DNA of 64,000 nt from Cytobacillus oceanisediminis (GTDB lineage: Bacteria > Bacillota > Bacilli > Bacillales > Cytobacillaceae), in assembly GCF_003182355.1 (NCBI RefSeq), contig NZ_QGTW01000004.1, forward strand, positions 310,001-374,000. The letters are read 5' to 3'. The notes beneath the pieces were generated by a model. The model had not been told where the DNA came from and made no database searches. It saw nothing but the letters and a program-made list of their open reading frames with translations. Shown here in pieces: positions 34,732 to 43,288 of this stretch. Position numbers and translations under genes: made by a program. The first letter of the stretch is position 1. Every line of letters starts with the position of its first letter.

Positions 34732-35208
34732 TCAGGATAATAAATAATGAAGGCATAAAGTTAATAGGATGCCGGTTAAGCCGCCAAATAAAACTTCAAC
34801 TGGCTTATGGCCAAGCAGTTCTTTCAATTCTCTCTGTTTTTCCTGTCCCTCTTTCTTCTGCCACATCTTTGCTTCTTCAACAAATTTATTAAAATCGGCA
34901 ACAAGCTGATTCAGGACAATGGCCTGTTCTCCCGCCTGGCGGCGAACGCCGGTAGCATCAAACATCGTGATGATGGCAAAAACGGCAGAGATGGCAAACA
35001 CAGCGGAGCCCATTCCGGTTTCAAGTGCTACCCCAGTGGAAAGGGCGGTAACCGCTGCAGAGTGGGAACTTGGCATCCCCCCGGTACTCGTCAGCAGTGA
35101 CCAATTAACTCGTCTGGTAGCGATAAATTGAATTGGCACTTTTACAAATTGAGCAAAAAAGATGGCTGCGAGTGCAGACCATAAGGGAAAATTTGTCAAT
35201 AATTCCAT
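34732..35208 (-). CDS. yuiD: YuiD, divergent PAP2-family membrane protein
   Basis: 158 residues with about four membrane segments. VNWSLLTSTGGMPSSHSAAVTALSTG carries the phosphatase-like SxxH signature of the divergent PAP2 family, and FDATGVRRQAGEQA and GHKPVEVLFGGLTGI are other conserved parts. The lipid or pyrophosphate substrate is unknown. It lies just upstream of the btuF-like gene on the same strand (15 bases apart), so the two may be co-transcribed. Confidence 0.9.
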   Translation of the reverse strand: MELLTNFPLWSALAAIFFAQFVKVPIQFIATRRVNWSLLTSTGGMPSSHSAAVTALSTGVALETGMGSAVFAISAVFAIITMFDATGVRRQAGEQAIVLNQLVADFNKFVEEAKMWQKKEGQEKQRELKELLGHKPVEVLFGGLTGILLTLCLHYLLS

Positions 35209-35377
35209 TTGAGACCACCTTTAAGTTGTATGATGCTTTCATTGGAGCCTGCATTTTTTTACAAAATGCAGTTCAGCAGATTAGCTGAAATTTCTTAAAA
35301 CTTATATCTAATATTCTCTAACAGTTTTCTTCTTCCTGCAAGCAGTTCTGATGGAAGCATTATGAAGAGCCTGCCCG

Positions 35378-36019
35378 TTAATGAAAATGTGATGTAGCAG
35401 TTAGGGAAAGTAAAAGGATTAATTCAAACGCATTGACAGCTGCTGTGCTTTCAATTGGGAGCTTTATGGCGCTCCCGATAATCATGATAAAAGATCCGGC
35501 AAAAAACCAAAACCATTTTTGTTTGCGCCAAACCATGATTGAGGATGCCAGCAAAACAGCAGAAACGACCAGCACCATGATTGGGGGGCTGCTCTCGGTT
35601 TCCGCACTTCTATAACTCAGGACATTGTATTCCCATTGCGGCTCTAGTTTAAGACCAAACACTTCTGTAAAAAGCCCGAACATCATTAACCCGGCAGTCA
35701 GCAGAAATACTATAGTCTTCAGCCAGCCTTTTCTGGCCCAATCAATGCCTGCCTGCTTCAAGGTAATCCAAGAATAAAAAACAAGCAGAGGTGTGAAAAA
35801 GGCATGAATCCAGAAGCGGGCATAATTCAGGTTTTCAAGCGTATGCCCCTCTCCGATAAAACGGCCGGCTGCCAAAATACCGTTATCATAAATCAGGCCG
35901 GCGATAACGGGCAACAAGAATGCAGCACTCACTGAACCGCTGTTTTTTGCCAAAACCAGTGCCCATACGAAAAGCAGTGTATAAGTGATGGCGAATCCGG
36001 CAAATAAAATCGTGTCCAT
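35378..36019 (-). CDS. Uncharacterised six- to seven-helix membrane protein
   Basis: 213 residues with about seven hydrophobic segments (for example AGFAITYTLLFVWALVLA, FLLPVIAGLIYDNGI, TIVFLLTAGLMMFGLF, VLVVSAVLLASSIMVW). I do not recognise the family with certainty. ATG 36019 lies directly behind GAAAGGAG; the 18 codons upstream lack a site. No charged catalytic motif is evident. It is divergent from the DUF309 gene. Confidence 0.72.
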   Translation of the reverse strand: MDTILFAGFAITYTLLFVWALVLAKNSGSVSAAFLLPVIAGLIYDNGILAAGRFIGEGHTLENLNYARFWIHAFFTPLLVFYSWITLKQAGIDWARKGWLKTIVFLLTAGLMMFGLFTEVFGLKLEPQWEYNVLSYRSAETESSPPIMVLVVSAVLLASSIMVWRKQKWFWFFAGSFIMIIGSAIKLPIESTAAVNAFELILLLSLTATSHFH

Positions 36020-36160
36020 AAAATTCTCCTTTCTATCTCTAATCTTCTTTACCCATTTATGCCCGAATATCATTAAGAGAATGTGTTGGATGCTGTAAAT
36101 GTGCGAATGTTCTTTCCTTTTGCTAAAATGGGCAGTAACACTGGTCTAGGGACTTATAAA

Positions 36161-36559
36161 ATGTTGTGGGAGAGGATTCTCTTGGAAGATTACCCGATTG
36201 AATATTACGAGTTCTTCGTAAGTTTTAATGAAGGTGACTACTATACGTGCCACGACCTCCTTGAGGAAATGTGGATGACAGACAAGGGCAATCTCTTTTT
36301 TAAAGGATTGCTGCAAATGAGTGTAAGCATTTATCACTATGAGTATGGCAATGTTAAAGGGGCAAGGGTTATGATGCAGGCGGCCCGCGACTACCTGCAG
36401 CCGTACCGGCCGAAGCATTGGGGGCTCGACTTGGAGCATGTCTACAGGTTTATTGAAGAATGTCTCTCTATTTTTCCGAAAAAAATTGATCGGGTACCTT
36501 TTGAAGAGGTTGGAAATCTTCCAAATCTGCCTCAGCTCGTATTGTATCTGGAGGATTAG
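36161..36559 (+). CDS. DUF309 family protein
   Basis: About 132 residues with the DUF309 hallmark: EGDYYTCHDLLEEMWM (His31, Glu35, Glu36), then FFKGLLQMSVSIYHYEYGNVKGARVM and a C-terminal helical pair. The family is small, helical and of unknown function, perhaps metal binding. The start is uncertain: ATG 36161 begins just before the domain with a weak AGGG; an extended -10 element (TGCTAAAAT, 36121-36129) upstream would put transcription start after the earlier in-frame start codons. Confidence 0.8.
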   Translation: MLWERILLEDYPIEYYEFFVSFNEGDYYTCHDLLEEMWMTDKGNLFFKGLLQMSVSIYHYEYGNVKGARVMMQAARDYLQPYRPKHWGLDLEHVYRFIEECLSIFPKKIDRVPFEEVGNLPNLPQLVLYLED

Positions 36560-36655
36560 GCAGAAGTAGTGTGTTCATAAAATTAGATAGTCGAAATAAT
36601 TCTGTATTTTCGATATAATAAGATGAAGTACATTAGTTATTATGGGGGTGTAAAG

Positions 36656-38158
36656 ATGTTTTCAGTAAAACAGGAATTTAATTATTCTGCTGAACACGAA
36701 TGCCTGATTGTCGGTGTGTTTGATAGACCAAACAAGTTTGAAGGTGTTCTTGCCGGTGCAGACGAGCAGTTTGACGGTCAGCTGACAGAGCTTGTGAAAA
36801 GCGGGGATATTTCTGCAAGGAAAAAAGCAGTTGCAAAAATACATACATTTGGAAAAATCGGCGCAAAACGCTTAATTGCAGTAGGTCTAGGTAAGGAAAA
36901 AGAGTATAGCTTTGAGCTTCTGCGTGAAGCATTGGGAAAAGCCTTTAAAGAAGTGAAATCTTATAAGCTTCTGGATGCAGCGGTATACCTTGACACTTTT
37001 ACAAGCGAAAAAGTAGATGCGCTTGATGCAGCCCACGCAGTCAGCGAAGCCTTTGCTCTTGCTACATACAAATTTGAAGATTACAAACAGAAATCGAATG
37101 AACCGGAAAAAGAAATTGAAAGCGTTGTGGTCTATAGCGATGCAGCGGATGAAGAAGATGTTAAAGCATCCCTAACTGTTGGGTATGCATACGGAAAGGG
37201 AACGAACTCAGCCCGTACACTCGTGAACCTGCCAGGGAATATGCTGACAGCTACAGATATGGCAAATTACGCGTCAGAGCTTGCATGGAGATACGGATTC
37301 GAAGTTGAAATCCTTGATAAAGAAGACATGCTTAAGCTTGGCATGGGTGCCCTTTTGGCAGTTAACCAGGGATCAGCAGAGCCTCCTAAAATGATTGTCC
37401 TTAAATATCAGGGCAAGGAAGAATGGAAAGACGTAATTGGTCTGGTCGGCAAAGGGATTACCTTTGATACAGGCGGTTATTCCATTAAGCCGAAGGACGG
37501 CATTGTCGGCATGAAAAGCGATATGGGTGGTGCGGCAGCCGTGCTCGGCGCAATGGAAGTGATTGGTGAGCTAAAGCCTGAGCAAAACGTAGTTGCTGTC
37601 ATTCCTTCAACCGATAATATGATCAGCGGAACAGCCTTCAAGCCAGATGATGTCATCACATCCATGAGCGGTAAAACGATTGAAGTCCTTAACACAGATG
37701 CGGAAGGCCGTCTGGCTCTAGCGGATGCGGTAACGTATGCAAAGCATCATGGAGCGGACTACCTGGTTGACGTAGCAACACTGACAGGCGGTGTGATCGT
37801 CGCGCTTGGCGAGGAAACAACTGGCGCTTTAGCCAATAATGAAGAATGGTTCGAGCAGGTGCTTGAAGCATCCTATGAGGCAGGCGAGCCAATCTGGCGC
37901 TTGCCGCTTTTTGAAAAAGACAAGGAAAGAATCAGAAACAGCAAAATCGCTGATCTGAACAACTCCCCTGGCCGTGCCGGACATGCGATCATGGGTGGAG
38001 GCTTCGTTGGCGAATTTGCCGAAGACACGCCATGGGTGCACCTCGATATTGCAGGCACAGCTACAACCGCGAAAAACTATGACCTTGGTCCATCAGGCGC
38101 AACAGGCGTAATGGTCCGCACACTGGCACTGCTGGTAGAAAGATTTGAAACTAAATAA
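36656..38158 (+). CDS. yuiE: Leucyl aminopeptidase (M17), YuiE/PepA
   Basis: 500 residues. The M17 signature NTDAEGRL begins at residue 346, with the metal and catalytic blocks [17 protein letters not shown] and [15 protein letters not shown] before it. The C-terminal catalytic domain follows an N-terminal macro-like domain of about 170 residues. It is a cytosolic hexameric aminopeptidase that recycles peptides. ATG 36656 lies behind GGGGGTG; a TATAAT at 36614-36619 suggests a promoter just upstream. Confidence 0.95.
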   Translation: MFSVKQEFNYSAEHECLIVGVFDRPNKFEGVLAGADEQFDGQLTELVKSGDISARKKAVAKIHTFGKIGAKRLIAVGLGKEKEYSFELLREALGKAFKEVKSYKLLDAAVYLDTFTSEKVDALDAAHAVSEAFALATYKFEDYKQKSNEPEKEIESVVVYSDAADEEDVKASLTVGYAYGKGTNSARTLVNLPGNMLTATDMANYASELAWRYGFEVEILDKEDMLKLGMGALLAVNQGSAEPPKMIVLKYQGKEEWKDVIGLVGKGITFDTGGYSIKPKDGIVGMKSDMGGAAAVLGAMEVIGELKPEQNVVAVIPSTDNMISGTAFKPDDVITSMSGKTIEVLNTDAEGRLALADAVTYAKHHGADYLVDVATLTGGVIVALGEETTGALANNEEWFEQVLEASYEAGEPIWRLPLFEKDKERIRNSKIADLNNSPGRAGHAIMGGGFVGEFAEDTPWVHLDIAGTATTAKNYDLGPSGATGVMVRTLALLVERFETK

Positions 38159-38166
38159 GATATTCT

Positions 38167-38198
38167 TAGAACTCCGGAGGAATCCGGAGTTTTTTATT
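38167..38198 (+). terminator. Terminator of yuiE
   Basis: ACTCCGG and CCGGAGT flank AGGAAT, followed by six T. Confidence 0.92.
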
Positions 38199-38204
38199 GG
38201 GAAA

Positions 38205-38475
38205 GAATTTGCAGGTAAAATCGTTTTCATGGATAAAACGGGAATTTCGCGGATATCGCGGTTAAAAGAAAGTTATTCGTGAATATATGGGGTTGGAACG
38301 TTCAAAAACAAATTTTGTACTCCATATCCGTGAAAATTCAGCTTAAATTCGTCTCTGGCCGAGTTTAACATTAAGAAAGCAGGCAGAATAAGAACGTTTT
38401 CCAGCCATGGTGAGTAATTTACCGGCCAAAATTGGCAAAATACCGGCCAAACTGCAGGATTTACGGGCAGATAGA
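38205..38475. repeat. Degenerate 21 bp periodic repeats in a 500-base gap
   Basis: ACCGGCC at 38421 and 38442 and ACGGGCA at 38463 lie exactly 21 bases apart, within TTTACCGGCCAAAATTGGCA-type units. Weaker GGTAAAATCG / GGATAAAACG / GGATATCGCG units occur at 38213, 38230 and 38251. The rest of the gap between yuiE and yuiF (38198-38698) shows only a TTGACA at 38587 that may be the yuiF promoter. Confidence 0.5.
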
Positions 38476-38698
38476 TAACTATGCATCTTACGGTCCGCTG
38501 CTCCTCTATTTTTCGTAAATCTTCCAGCATCCAGCCCTATTTCCTCCTCTGGTCCAAACTCCCAATATCAATCTATTAAAAACCGATTGACATGAAAAGA
38601 GCGGATATGATAGTTTAATACTTGTGTTTTAATTCTCTACCGATTTAGCAGAGTAAAGCAAAATATAAAAACAAAGCAAACAGAAAGAGGGTTGCATC

Positions 38699-40012
38699 AT
38701 GAATGCAGTTGTACTTGCAGTTCTAATTATGCTTGTTCTCAGCCTTTTACGTGTAAATGTGGTTCTTGCCCTTGTGGCGGGCGCACTAGCAGGCGGGCTG
38801 GCAGGCGGATTAAGCATAGATAAAACGATTGAGGTCTTTTCAAACGGACTTGGAGGAAGCGCTGAAGTTGCGTTAAGCTACGCCTTATTAGGTGGTTTTG
38901 CGATTGCGATCTCGGCAACAGGACTTCCAAATCTAATGGTAGAATGGGTTCTTGCAAAAGTCGGCAAGGACGGCGAGTCCAGAGGGAAGACTTTATCAAA
39001 AGCACTTATCGTATTTTCTATTTTAATGATGGCGATTTTTTCCCAAAACCTGATTCCGATCCATATTGCGTTTATTCCTATTTTAATTCCCCCTTTATTG
39101 AAGGTCATGAATGAGTTGAAAATTGACCGGCGATTAATTGCGTCTGCACTGACGTTTGGTTTGACGGCACCTTATATTCTGTTGCCGGTGGGCTTCGGCC
39201 AAATTTTCCAAGGAATCATTGCAGAAAATATGGAAAGCAGCGGTTTGGCGGTAAATATGTCTGACATTCCAAAAGCAATGCTGATTCCGACTGCAGGTCT
39301 TGTTGTGGGTTTACTCATTGCGATTTTTGTTTCTTACCGAAAGAAAAGAGACTATCAAACAACTGAAATCGTTGAGACGGAAAGAGGAGAATATTCAAAA
39401 GCTGGTATTATTCTTTCTCTGGTTGCGATTGTTGCAGCATTAATTGTTCAGCTGCAGCTTGATTCCATGATTTTTGGCGCTCTAACAGGAATTTTGGTTA
39501 TTTATATCAGTGGTGCCGTTAAATGGCGGGATGCTGACCAGCTATTAACAGAGGGCATGAAGATGATGGCGTTCATTGGGTTTGTGATGCTTGCTGCCTT
39601 CGGATTTGCTGATGTTTTAAAAGAAACGGGAGATGTGGAAAGGCTTGTTGAGCAGGCAGCAGGAATCATTGGCAACAATAAATCACTTGCAGCATTGCTT
39701 ATGCTTCTTGTAGGCTTGCTTGTAACAATGGGAATCGGTTCTTCCTTCTCAACGATTCCAATCATTGCAACCATTTTCGTTCCGCTTGCACTTGAGGTTG
39801 GCTTCAGCCCAATGGCGACAATTGCATTAGTGGGAACTGCGGCAGCGCTTGGAGATGCCGGATCCCCGGCATCTGACAGTACTTTAGGACCAACAGCAGG
39901 TTTGAACGCTGACGGACAGCACAACCACATCTGGGACACTTGTGTGCCAACATTCATGCACTATAACATTCCGCTTATCCTCTTCGGATGGCTTGCAGCA
40001 GTTATTCTTTAA
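38699..40012 (+). CDS. yuiF: YuiF, Na+/H+ antiporter-family transporter
   Basis: 437 residues with about eleven membrane segments, matching YuiF, a member of the NhaC-like/GntP-like transporters. Conserved parts are LLGGFAIAISATGLPNLM, FSQNLIPIHIAFIPILIPPL, MGIGSSFSTIPIIATIFVPL and the C-terminal GDAGSPASDSTLGPTAGLNA. Substrate not established; amino acid uptake and Na+/H+ exchange have both been suggested for relatives. The start ATG follows AGAGGG. A strong terminator follows. Confidence 0.9.
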   Translation: MNAVVLAVLIMLVLSLLRVNVVLALVAGALAGGLAGGLSIDKTIEVFSNGLGGSAEVALSYALLGGFAIAISATGLPNLMVEWVLAKVGKDGESRGKTLSKALIVFSILMMAIFSQNLIPIHIAFIPILIPPLLKVMNELKIDRRLIASALTFGLTAPYILLPVGFGQIFQGIIAENMESSGLAVNMSDIPKAMLIPTAGLVVGLLIAIFVSYRKKRDYQTTEIVETERGEYSKAGIILSLVAIVAALIVQLQLDSMIFGALTGILVIYISGAVKWRDADQLLTEGMKMMAFIGFVMLAAFGFADVLKETGDVERLVEQAAGIIGNNKSLAALLMLLVGLLVTMGIGSSFSTIPIIATIFVPLALEVGFSPMATIALVGTAAALGDAGSPASDSTLGPTAGLNADGQHNHIWDTCVPTFMHYNIPLILFGWLAAVIL

Positions 40013-40013
40013 T

Positions 40014-40052
40014 TAAAAGCGGCTTCTCTTTATAGGAGAAGCCGCTTTTCTA
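40014..40052 (+). terminator. Terminator of yuiF
   Basis: AAAAGCGGCTTCTC pairs with GAGAAGCCGCTTTT around a short loop. Confidence 0.92.
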
Positions 40053-40113
40053 TATACTTTTAACCGCCTTCAAAGTAGGTTACCATAAAGAAAAACGAAC
40101 CGAGGTGGCTGCA

Positions 40114-40707
40114 GTGTATTTTGGCAAAGTAAGAAAGACGGTTTCCGGCAGAGTACCGCCCAACCAGAACGTTACAACTGCCTTTCCTGTACTGCATTAT
40201 GGAAATGTTCCATATTACAGCAATATGCAGGAATGGTCTCTAAAGATTTTTGGGGAAGTGGAAAAGGAGATTTCCTTGTCTTATGACGAAGTAATGAACC
40301 TGCCGCAGACTGAGTACAAAAATGACATCCACTGTGTTACTGGCTGGTCAAAGCTTGATAATGCATGGAAAGGAATTTCCGCTGCAGATCTGGCCAGGCT
40401 TGCAGGTGTAAAAGAGGCTGCGAAATTTGTGATCCTCCATGCAGAAGAGGGATGGACAACTAACCTTCCGATTGAAGATTTTTTAAAGGAGACCAGCATG
40501 CTGGCACATACACATAATGGTGAAACATTAACACCTGAGCACGGATTTCCGTTGCGTGCAGTGATTCCCCATCTTTATTTTTGGAAAAGCGCCAAGTGGG
40601 TAAGAGGCATTGAATTTTCAGAATCTGATAAGCCGGGATTTTGGGAAAAAAACGGGTACCATAATTATGGAAATCCCTTTAAAGAACAGCGTTTCAGCTG
40701 GGATTAA
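40114..40707 (+). CDS. yuiH: YuiH, sulfite oxidase-like molybdopterin protein
   Basis: 197 residues, the catalytic domain of the sulfite-oxidase/MsrP family. Cys74 in DIHCVTGWS is the molybdenum ligand, and LRAVIPHLYFWKSAKWVRGIEF is the typical C-terminal block. No Tat or Sec signal is seen, so it would be cytosolic. It would require molybdopterin synthesis genes elsewhere. GTG 40114 is chosen because GAGGTGG ends five bases before it; GTG 40105 overlaps that site. Confidence 0.88.
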   Translation: MYFGKVRKTVSGRVPPNQNVTTAFPVLHYGNVPYYSNMQEWSLKIFGEVEKEISLSYDEVMNLPQTEYKNDIHCVTGWSKLDNAWKGISAADLARLAGVKEAAKFVILHAEEGWTTNLPIEDFLKETSMLAHTHNGETLTPEHGFPLRAVIPHLYFWKSAKWVRGIEFSESDKPGFWEKNGYHNYGNPFKEQRFSWD

Positions 40708-40748
40708 CACCATCATAAGCATTTGAGGATTTTTTTCATTATATACAC

Positions 40749-40778
40749 TTGAAAACACTTATGAAAAACGCTTATAAT
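40749..40778 (+). promoter_or_regulatory. Sigma-A promoter of the DeoR-type gene
   Basis: TTGAAA (40749-40754), an 18-base spacer and a perfect TATAAT (40773-40778). Several (A/G)CTTA direct repeats overlap the promoter (near 40757, 40770, 40788, 40798) and may be the autoregulatory site. Confidence 0.6.
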
Positions 40779-40842
40779 GAAGTTAGTTACTTATAAATAC
40801 TTACTGAAAAGCAATTCCATTTAAAAAAGCAGGCGGTTAATT

Positions 40843-41604
40843 ATGTACCAGGAAGAAAGATTGATAGCGATCTTGAATTATCTGGAAAACAATAAGCGGA
40901 TTTCAGCAGATCAAATTTGTACATTGTTTGATGTATCCAGAGACACGGCAAGGCGCGATCTGGTTAGGCTTGAAGAGGACCAGAAGATTGTTCGGACGAG
41001 AGGGGGAGCAATTCTGCCAACTCCCCGCCATGAAATAAAGGATTATGCCAATCGGCTAAAGATGGTTTCCTCCGAGAAAAAAAGAATCGGGCAAAGGGCA
41101 GCATCCCTGATCCATGACGGCGAAAGAATTATTTTGGATACCTCCACGACCGTTCAGGCATGTGCCGAGAATATGGGGGAAATTCCTTGTACTGTTATGA
41201 CTAATTCAATTAACCAGGCGGAAATACTTTCATCAAACCCCAATGCGGATATATTGCTGCTTGGCGGCATGCTGCAAAAAGAGCACCGCTTTTTATACGG
41301 CTCTTCTGTTATCGAAAAACTGTCCCAGTATAAAGTGGATAAAGCATTCATTGGAGTAGTAGGCCTTTCGGGGAGCGGCCTTACTCTTGCTCATGAGGAA
41401 GACGGTATGGTTAAAAGAAAAATGATCAGCCAGGCGGACCAGGTAATTGTCCTTGCTGACCATACAAAAATCGGTGTAACCGAGTTTTTCAGGTTTGCGG
41501 AGTTAAGCGATATTGATCTTCTTATAACGGATAAAATGCCCGATAAAGCTTTTATTGACATATTGCAGAGGTTTAATGTGGAATTGCTGATAGCAGAGGG
41601 CTAA
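40843..41604 (+). CDS. DeoR/GlpR-family transcriptional regulator
   Basis: 253 residues. The N-terminal winged helix (RISADQICTLFDVSRDTARRDLVRLE, wing RTRGGAI) is followed by the DeoR sensor domain with DTSTTVQACAENM, MTNSINQAEIL, LLGGML and VLADHTKIG. Such regulators respond to phosphorylated sugars. No sugar operon lies next to it, so its target is not evident; it may only control itself or act at a distance. The ATG follows AGGCGG. A terminator follows after a 75-base gap. Confidence 0.9.
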   Translation: MYQEERLIAILNYLENNKRISADQICTLFDVSRDTARRDLVRLEEDQKIVRTRGGAILPTPRHEIKDYANRLKMVSSEKKRIGQRAASLIHDGERIILDTSTTVQACAENMGEIPCTVMTNSINQAEILSSNPNADILLLGGMLQKEHRFLYGSSVIEKLSQYKVDKAFIGVVGLSGSGLTLAHEEDGMVKRKMISQADQVIVLADHTKIGVTEFFRFAELSDIDLLITDKMPDKAFIDILQRFNVELLIAEG

Positions 41605-41678
41605 TCAAATAGGCGCCGGCGTAACCCGATTGGGGCGTGACGGCCTGTGCTCTCTAACTGAAGCATTCCCTTAACCAT

Positions 41679-41720
41679 AAAAAGCGTTACTAGCTGAGAG
41701 CCAGCTGTAACGCTTTTTTG
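41679..41720. terminator. Bidirectional terminator between the DeoR gene and racA
   Basis: AAAAAGCGTTAC and GTAACGCTTTTT form a 12-bp stem around an AGCTG-containing loop. Confidence 0.92.
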
Positions 41721-41745
41721 TGTAAGAGAGGAGGCAGCCATCCAA

Positions 41746-42267
41746 CTAAAATCCAAAGAGCATGGAAAAGATATTTTTCTTTTTAAGCCTTTTCCTTGGC
41801 TTATCCTGATCAAAAACCAAAAGAGTATCAGCCGGTATTTTTCGGCTGTTTCCAGCTTGCTTGGCTTCAAGTGCTTCTATCCGTTTATTCAGCTGTTCAA
41901 TCTCTTTCTGAAATTCTTCGATTTCACTGCGGTGCTGAAGCAGCTGATAAGAGACAACATCATCTGCTTTTCCGTTAAGTCGCTGCTCGAGTTCGCTTAT
42001 TTTTAATAAAACCTTTTCCATGGCCGGGTTCGTTAGTTCGCTTTGTACAGTTCCTTTTCTGGCCTTTTTGCCCTTCACGGTTACTTCCTGCAAAATCATT
42101 CCCTGGTTAAGCTGATCTTGAACCTGCTTTAACAGATCAATATCTTCATCCGTAAATAAATAATGCCCCAATTCATTTCGTTCCGTCCGGAGTTCCAGTT
42201 GTTTGACCCATCGCTGCACAGTGCTTGGCGAAACTCCTAATAATTTGGCTACAGCACTCGTATTCAT
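41746..42267 (-). CDS. racA: RacA, chromosome-anchoring protein
   Basis: 173 residues. The N-terminus is a MerR-like helix-turn-helix (MNTSAVAKLLGVSPSTVQRW) followed by ERNELGHYLFTDEDIDLLK, as in RacA. A coiled coil with heptad pattern covers about residues 85-140, and the C-terminus is strongly basic (DKPRKRLKKKN). RacA binds centromere-like sites near the origin and tethers the chromosome to the cell pole via DivIVA at the start of sporulation. The short basic C-terminus with a hydrophobic ending (FSMLFGF) fits pole anchoring. Confidence 0.9.
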   Translation of the reverse strand: MNTSAVAKLLGVSPSTVQRWVKQLELRTERNELGHYLFTDEDIDLLKQVQDQLNQGMILQEVTVKGKKARKGTVQSELTNPAMEKVLLKISELEQRLNGKADDVVSYQLLQHRSEIEEFQKEIEQLNKRIEALEAKQAGNSRKIPADTLLVFDQDKPRKRLKKKNIFSMLFGF

Positions 42268-42368
42268 CCTGATCCCCTCCCGTTTTCCAAACCCAATTCT
42301 CTATTGAAAACGGGAAGTCCTTCCCAGGTGACAAAACAAGTTCTCTTTCGGCAAAGAAAGTGTTAATT

Positions 42369-42899
42369 TTACATTTTTTTGAATTCTTCTTTTTCTTCAG
42401 ATGAATCCATTTTGAAACATCTATCGGTAATCCAGCCAACAGCGCTCCCAATTAAGGCGCTCCCAATTATGTCGGAAGGATAATGGTGGCCTGCCCAAAT
42501 ACGGGAAAAGCCTGTTAGGGCTGAAAGCCAGCACAAAACACGTCCTATAAATCGGTTACCGCTTCGGATGACAACAGAAGCAGCAAACACCAGTACTGTA
42601 TGCTTGCTTGGAAAAGTGGAATCTCTTTTTGATGGAATCAGAATTCCGACCTTGCTTCTGACGAATGGCCGCGGTTTAAAATAAAAAAGCTTGATGATCC
42701 TGTTCAGGACCAGTGCGAGCAGGGAAGCAAACGCTGCCTTTTTTGCTGTCCTCCTTGCCGGTCCTTTCGCCAGCCACATAGCTGCCAGTGTAAATAAAAA
42801 TACATACCTTGCCTTATTTGAAATGAGAATCATCAGAAGATCCAGGGGGGCAAAACGGCCGGATATCCGGTTTATTGCGTTGAAAATTTTTACGTCCAT
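42369..42899 (-). CDS. PAP2-family undecaprenyl-diphosphatase (BcrC-like)
   Basis: 176 residues with about five membrane segments. All three PAP2 motifs are present: KLFYFKPRP (70-78), PSKHT (97-101) and RIWAGHHYPSD (133-143). It resembles BcrC, which dephosphorylates undecaprenyl pyrophosphate outside the membrane and confers bacitracin tolerance; a related lipid phosphatase role is possible. ATG 42899 lies behind AAAGGAG; the 70 codons of open frame upstream have no site. Confidence 0.88.
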   Translation of the reverse strand: MDVKIFNAINRISGRFAPLDLLMILISNKARYVFLFTLAAMWLAKGPARRTAKKAAFASLLALVLNRIIKLFYFKPRPFVRSKVGILIPSKRDSTFPSKHTVLVFAASVVIRSGNRFIGRVLCWLSALTGFSRIWAGHHYPSDIIGSALIGSAVGWITDRCFKMDSSEEKEEFKKM

Positions 42900-43093
42900 T
42901 TTTAAAATCTCCTTTAGCCTTAATACCCTTAATATTTGCCACTTTACCTTTAATAACTCAAACCTATTTCGGAATTGCTGAAGCTGTTCCGTTTGCAGGT
43001 CAAAATGTATATTAATAATCGCGGATATAAGTAACATTCCGCGGTATTTATTTTTTAGCAGATAAAATTCAAATTGGCTAAATATATCTTTTT

Positions 43094-43126
43094 TAAAAAC
43101 AAAAACCATGCAGCAATAGCATGGTC
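43094..43126 (-). terminator. Terminator of the pha operon
   Basis: On the reverse strand ACCATGC and GCATGGT flank TATTGCT, followed by TTTTGTTTTT. It lies just after the small 33-residue ORF. Confidence 0.85.
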
Positions 43127-43135
43127 CTAACGGTA

Positions 43136-43237
43136 TTATTTTCTAAAAAAATCTTTGAAGACGAGGGAAGCGAAGCCCATATAAGCACTTACAGTATAGC
43201 CGCTTTTAACAAAATTGGCGTAATTCCAAAAAAACAT
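43136..43237 (-). CDS. Small 33-residue ORF at the end of the pha operon
   Basis: A reverse-strand frame from ATG 43237 to TAA 43136, encoding MFFWNYANFVKSGYTVSAYM followed by GFASLVFKDFFRK. The ribosome binding site is near-perfect: AAAGGAGG six bases before the ATG. A hairpin separates it from phaC and a strong terminator follows its stop, so its limits are well defined. The peptide is aromatic and amphipathic (five Phe within the last 13 residues). I recognise no family. Binding to PHA granules or membranes is a guess. Confidence 0.6.
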   Translation of the reverse strand: MFFWNYANFVKSGYTVSAYMGFASLVFKDFFRK

Positions 43238-43251
43238 TGAAGTACCTCCTT

Positions 43252-43288
43252 TAAAATCTCTTCCCCCGCATTGGCAGGGAAGAGATTT
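43252..43288 (-). terminator. Hairpin between phaC and the small ORF
   Basis: AAATCTCTTCCC and GGGAAGAGATTT form a 12-bp stem. On the reverse strand it is followed by ATTTTAAAGGAGG, so the T-run is weak and it may be a partial terminator or processing site. Confidence 0.6.
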
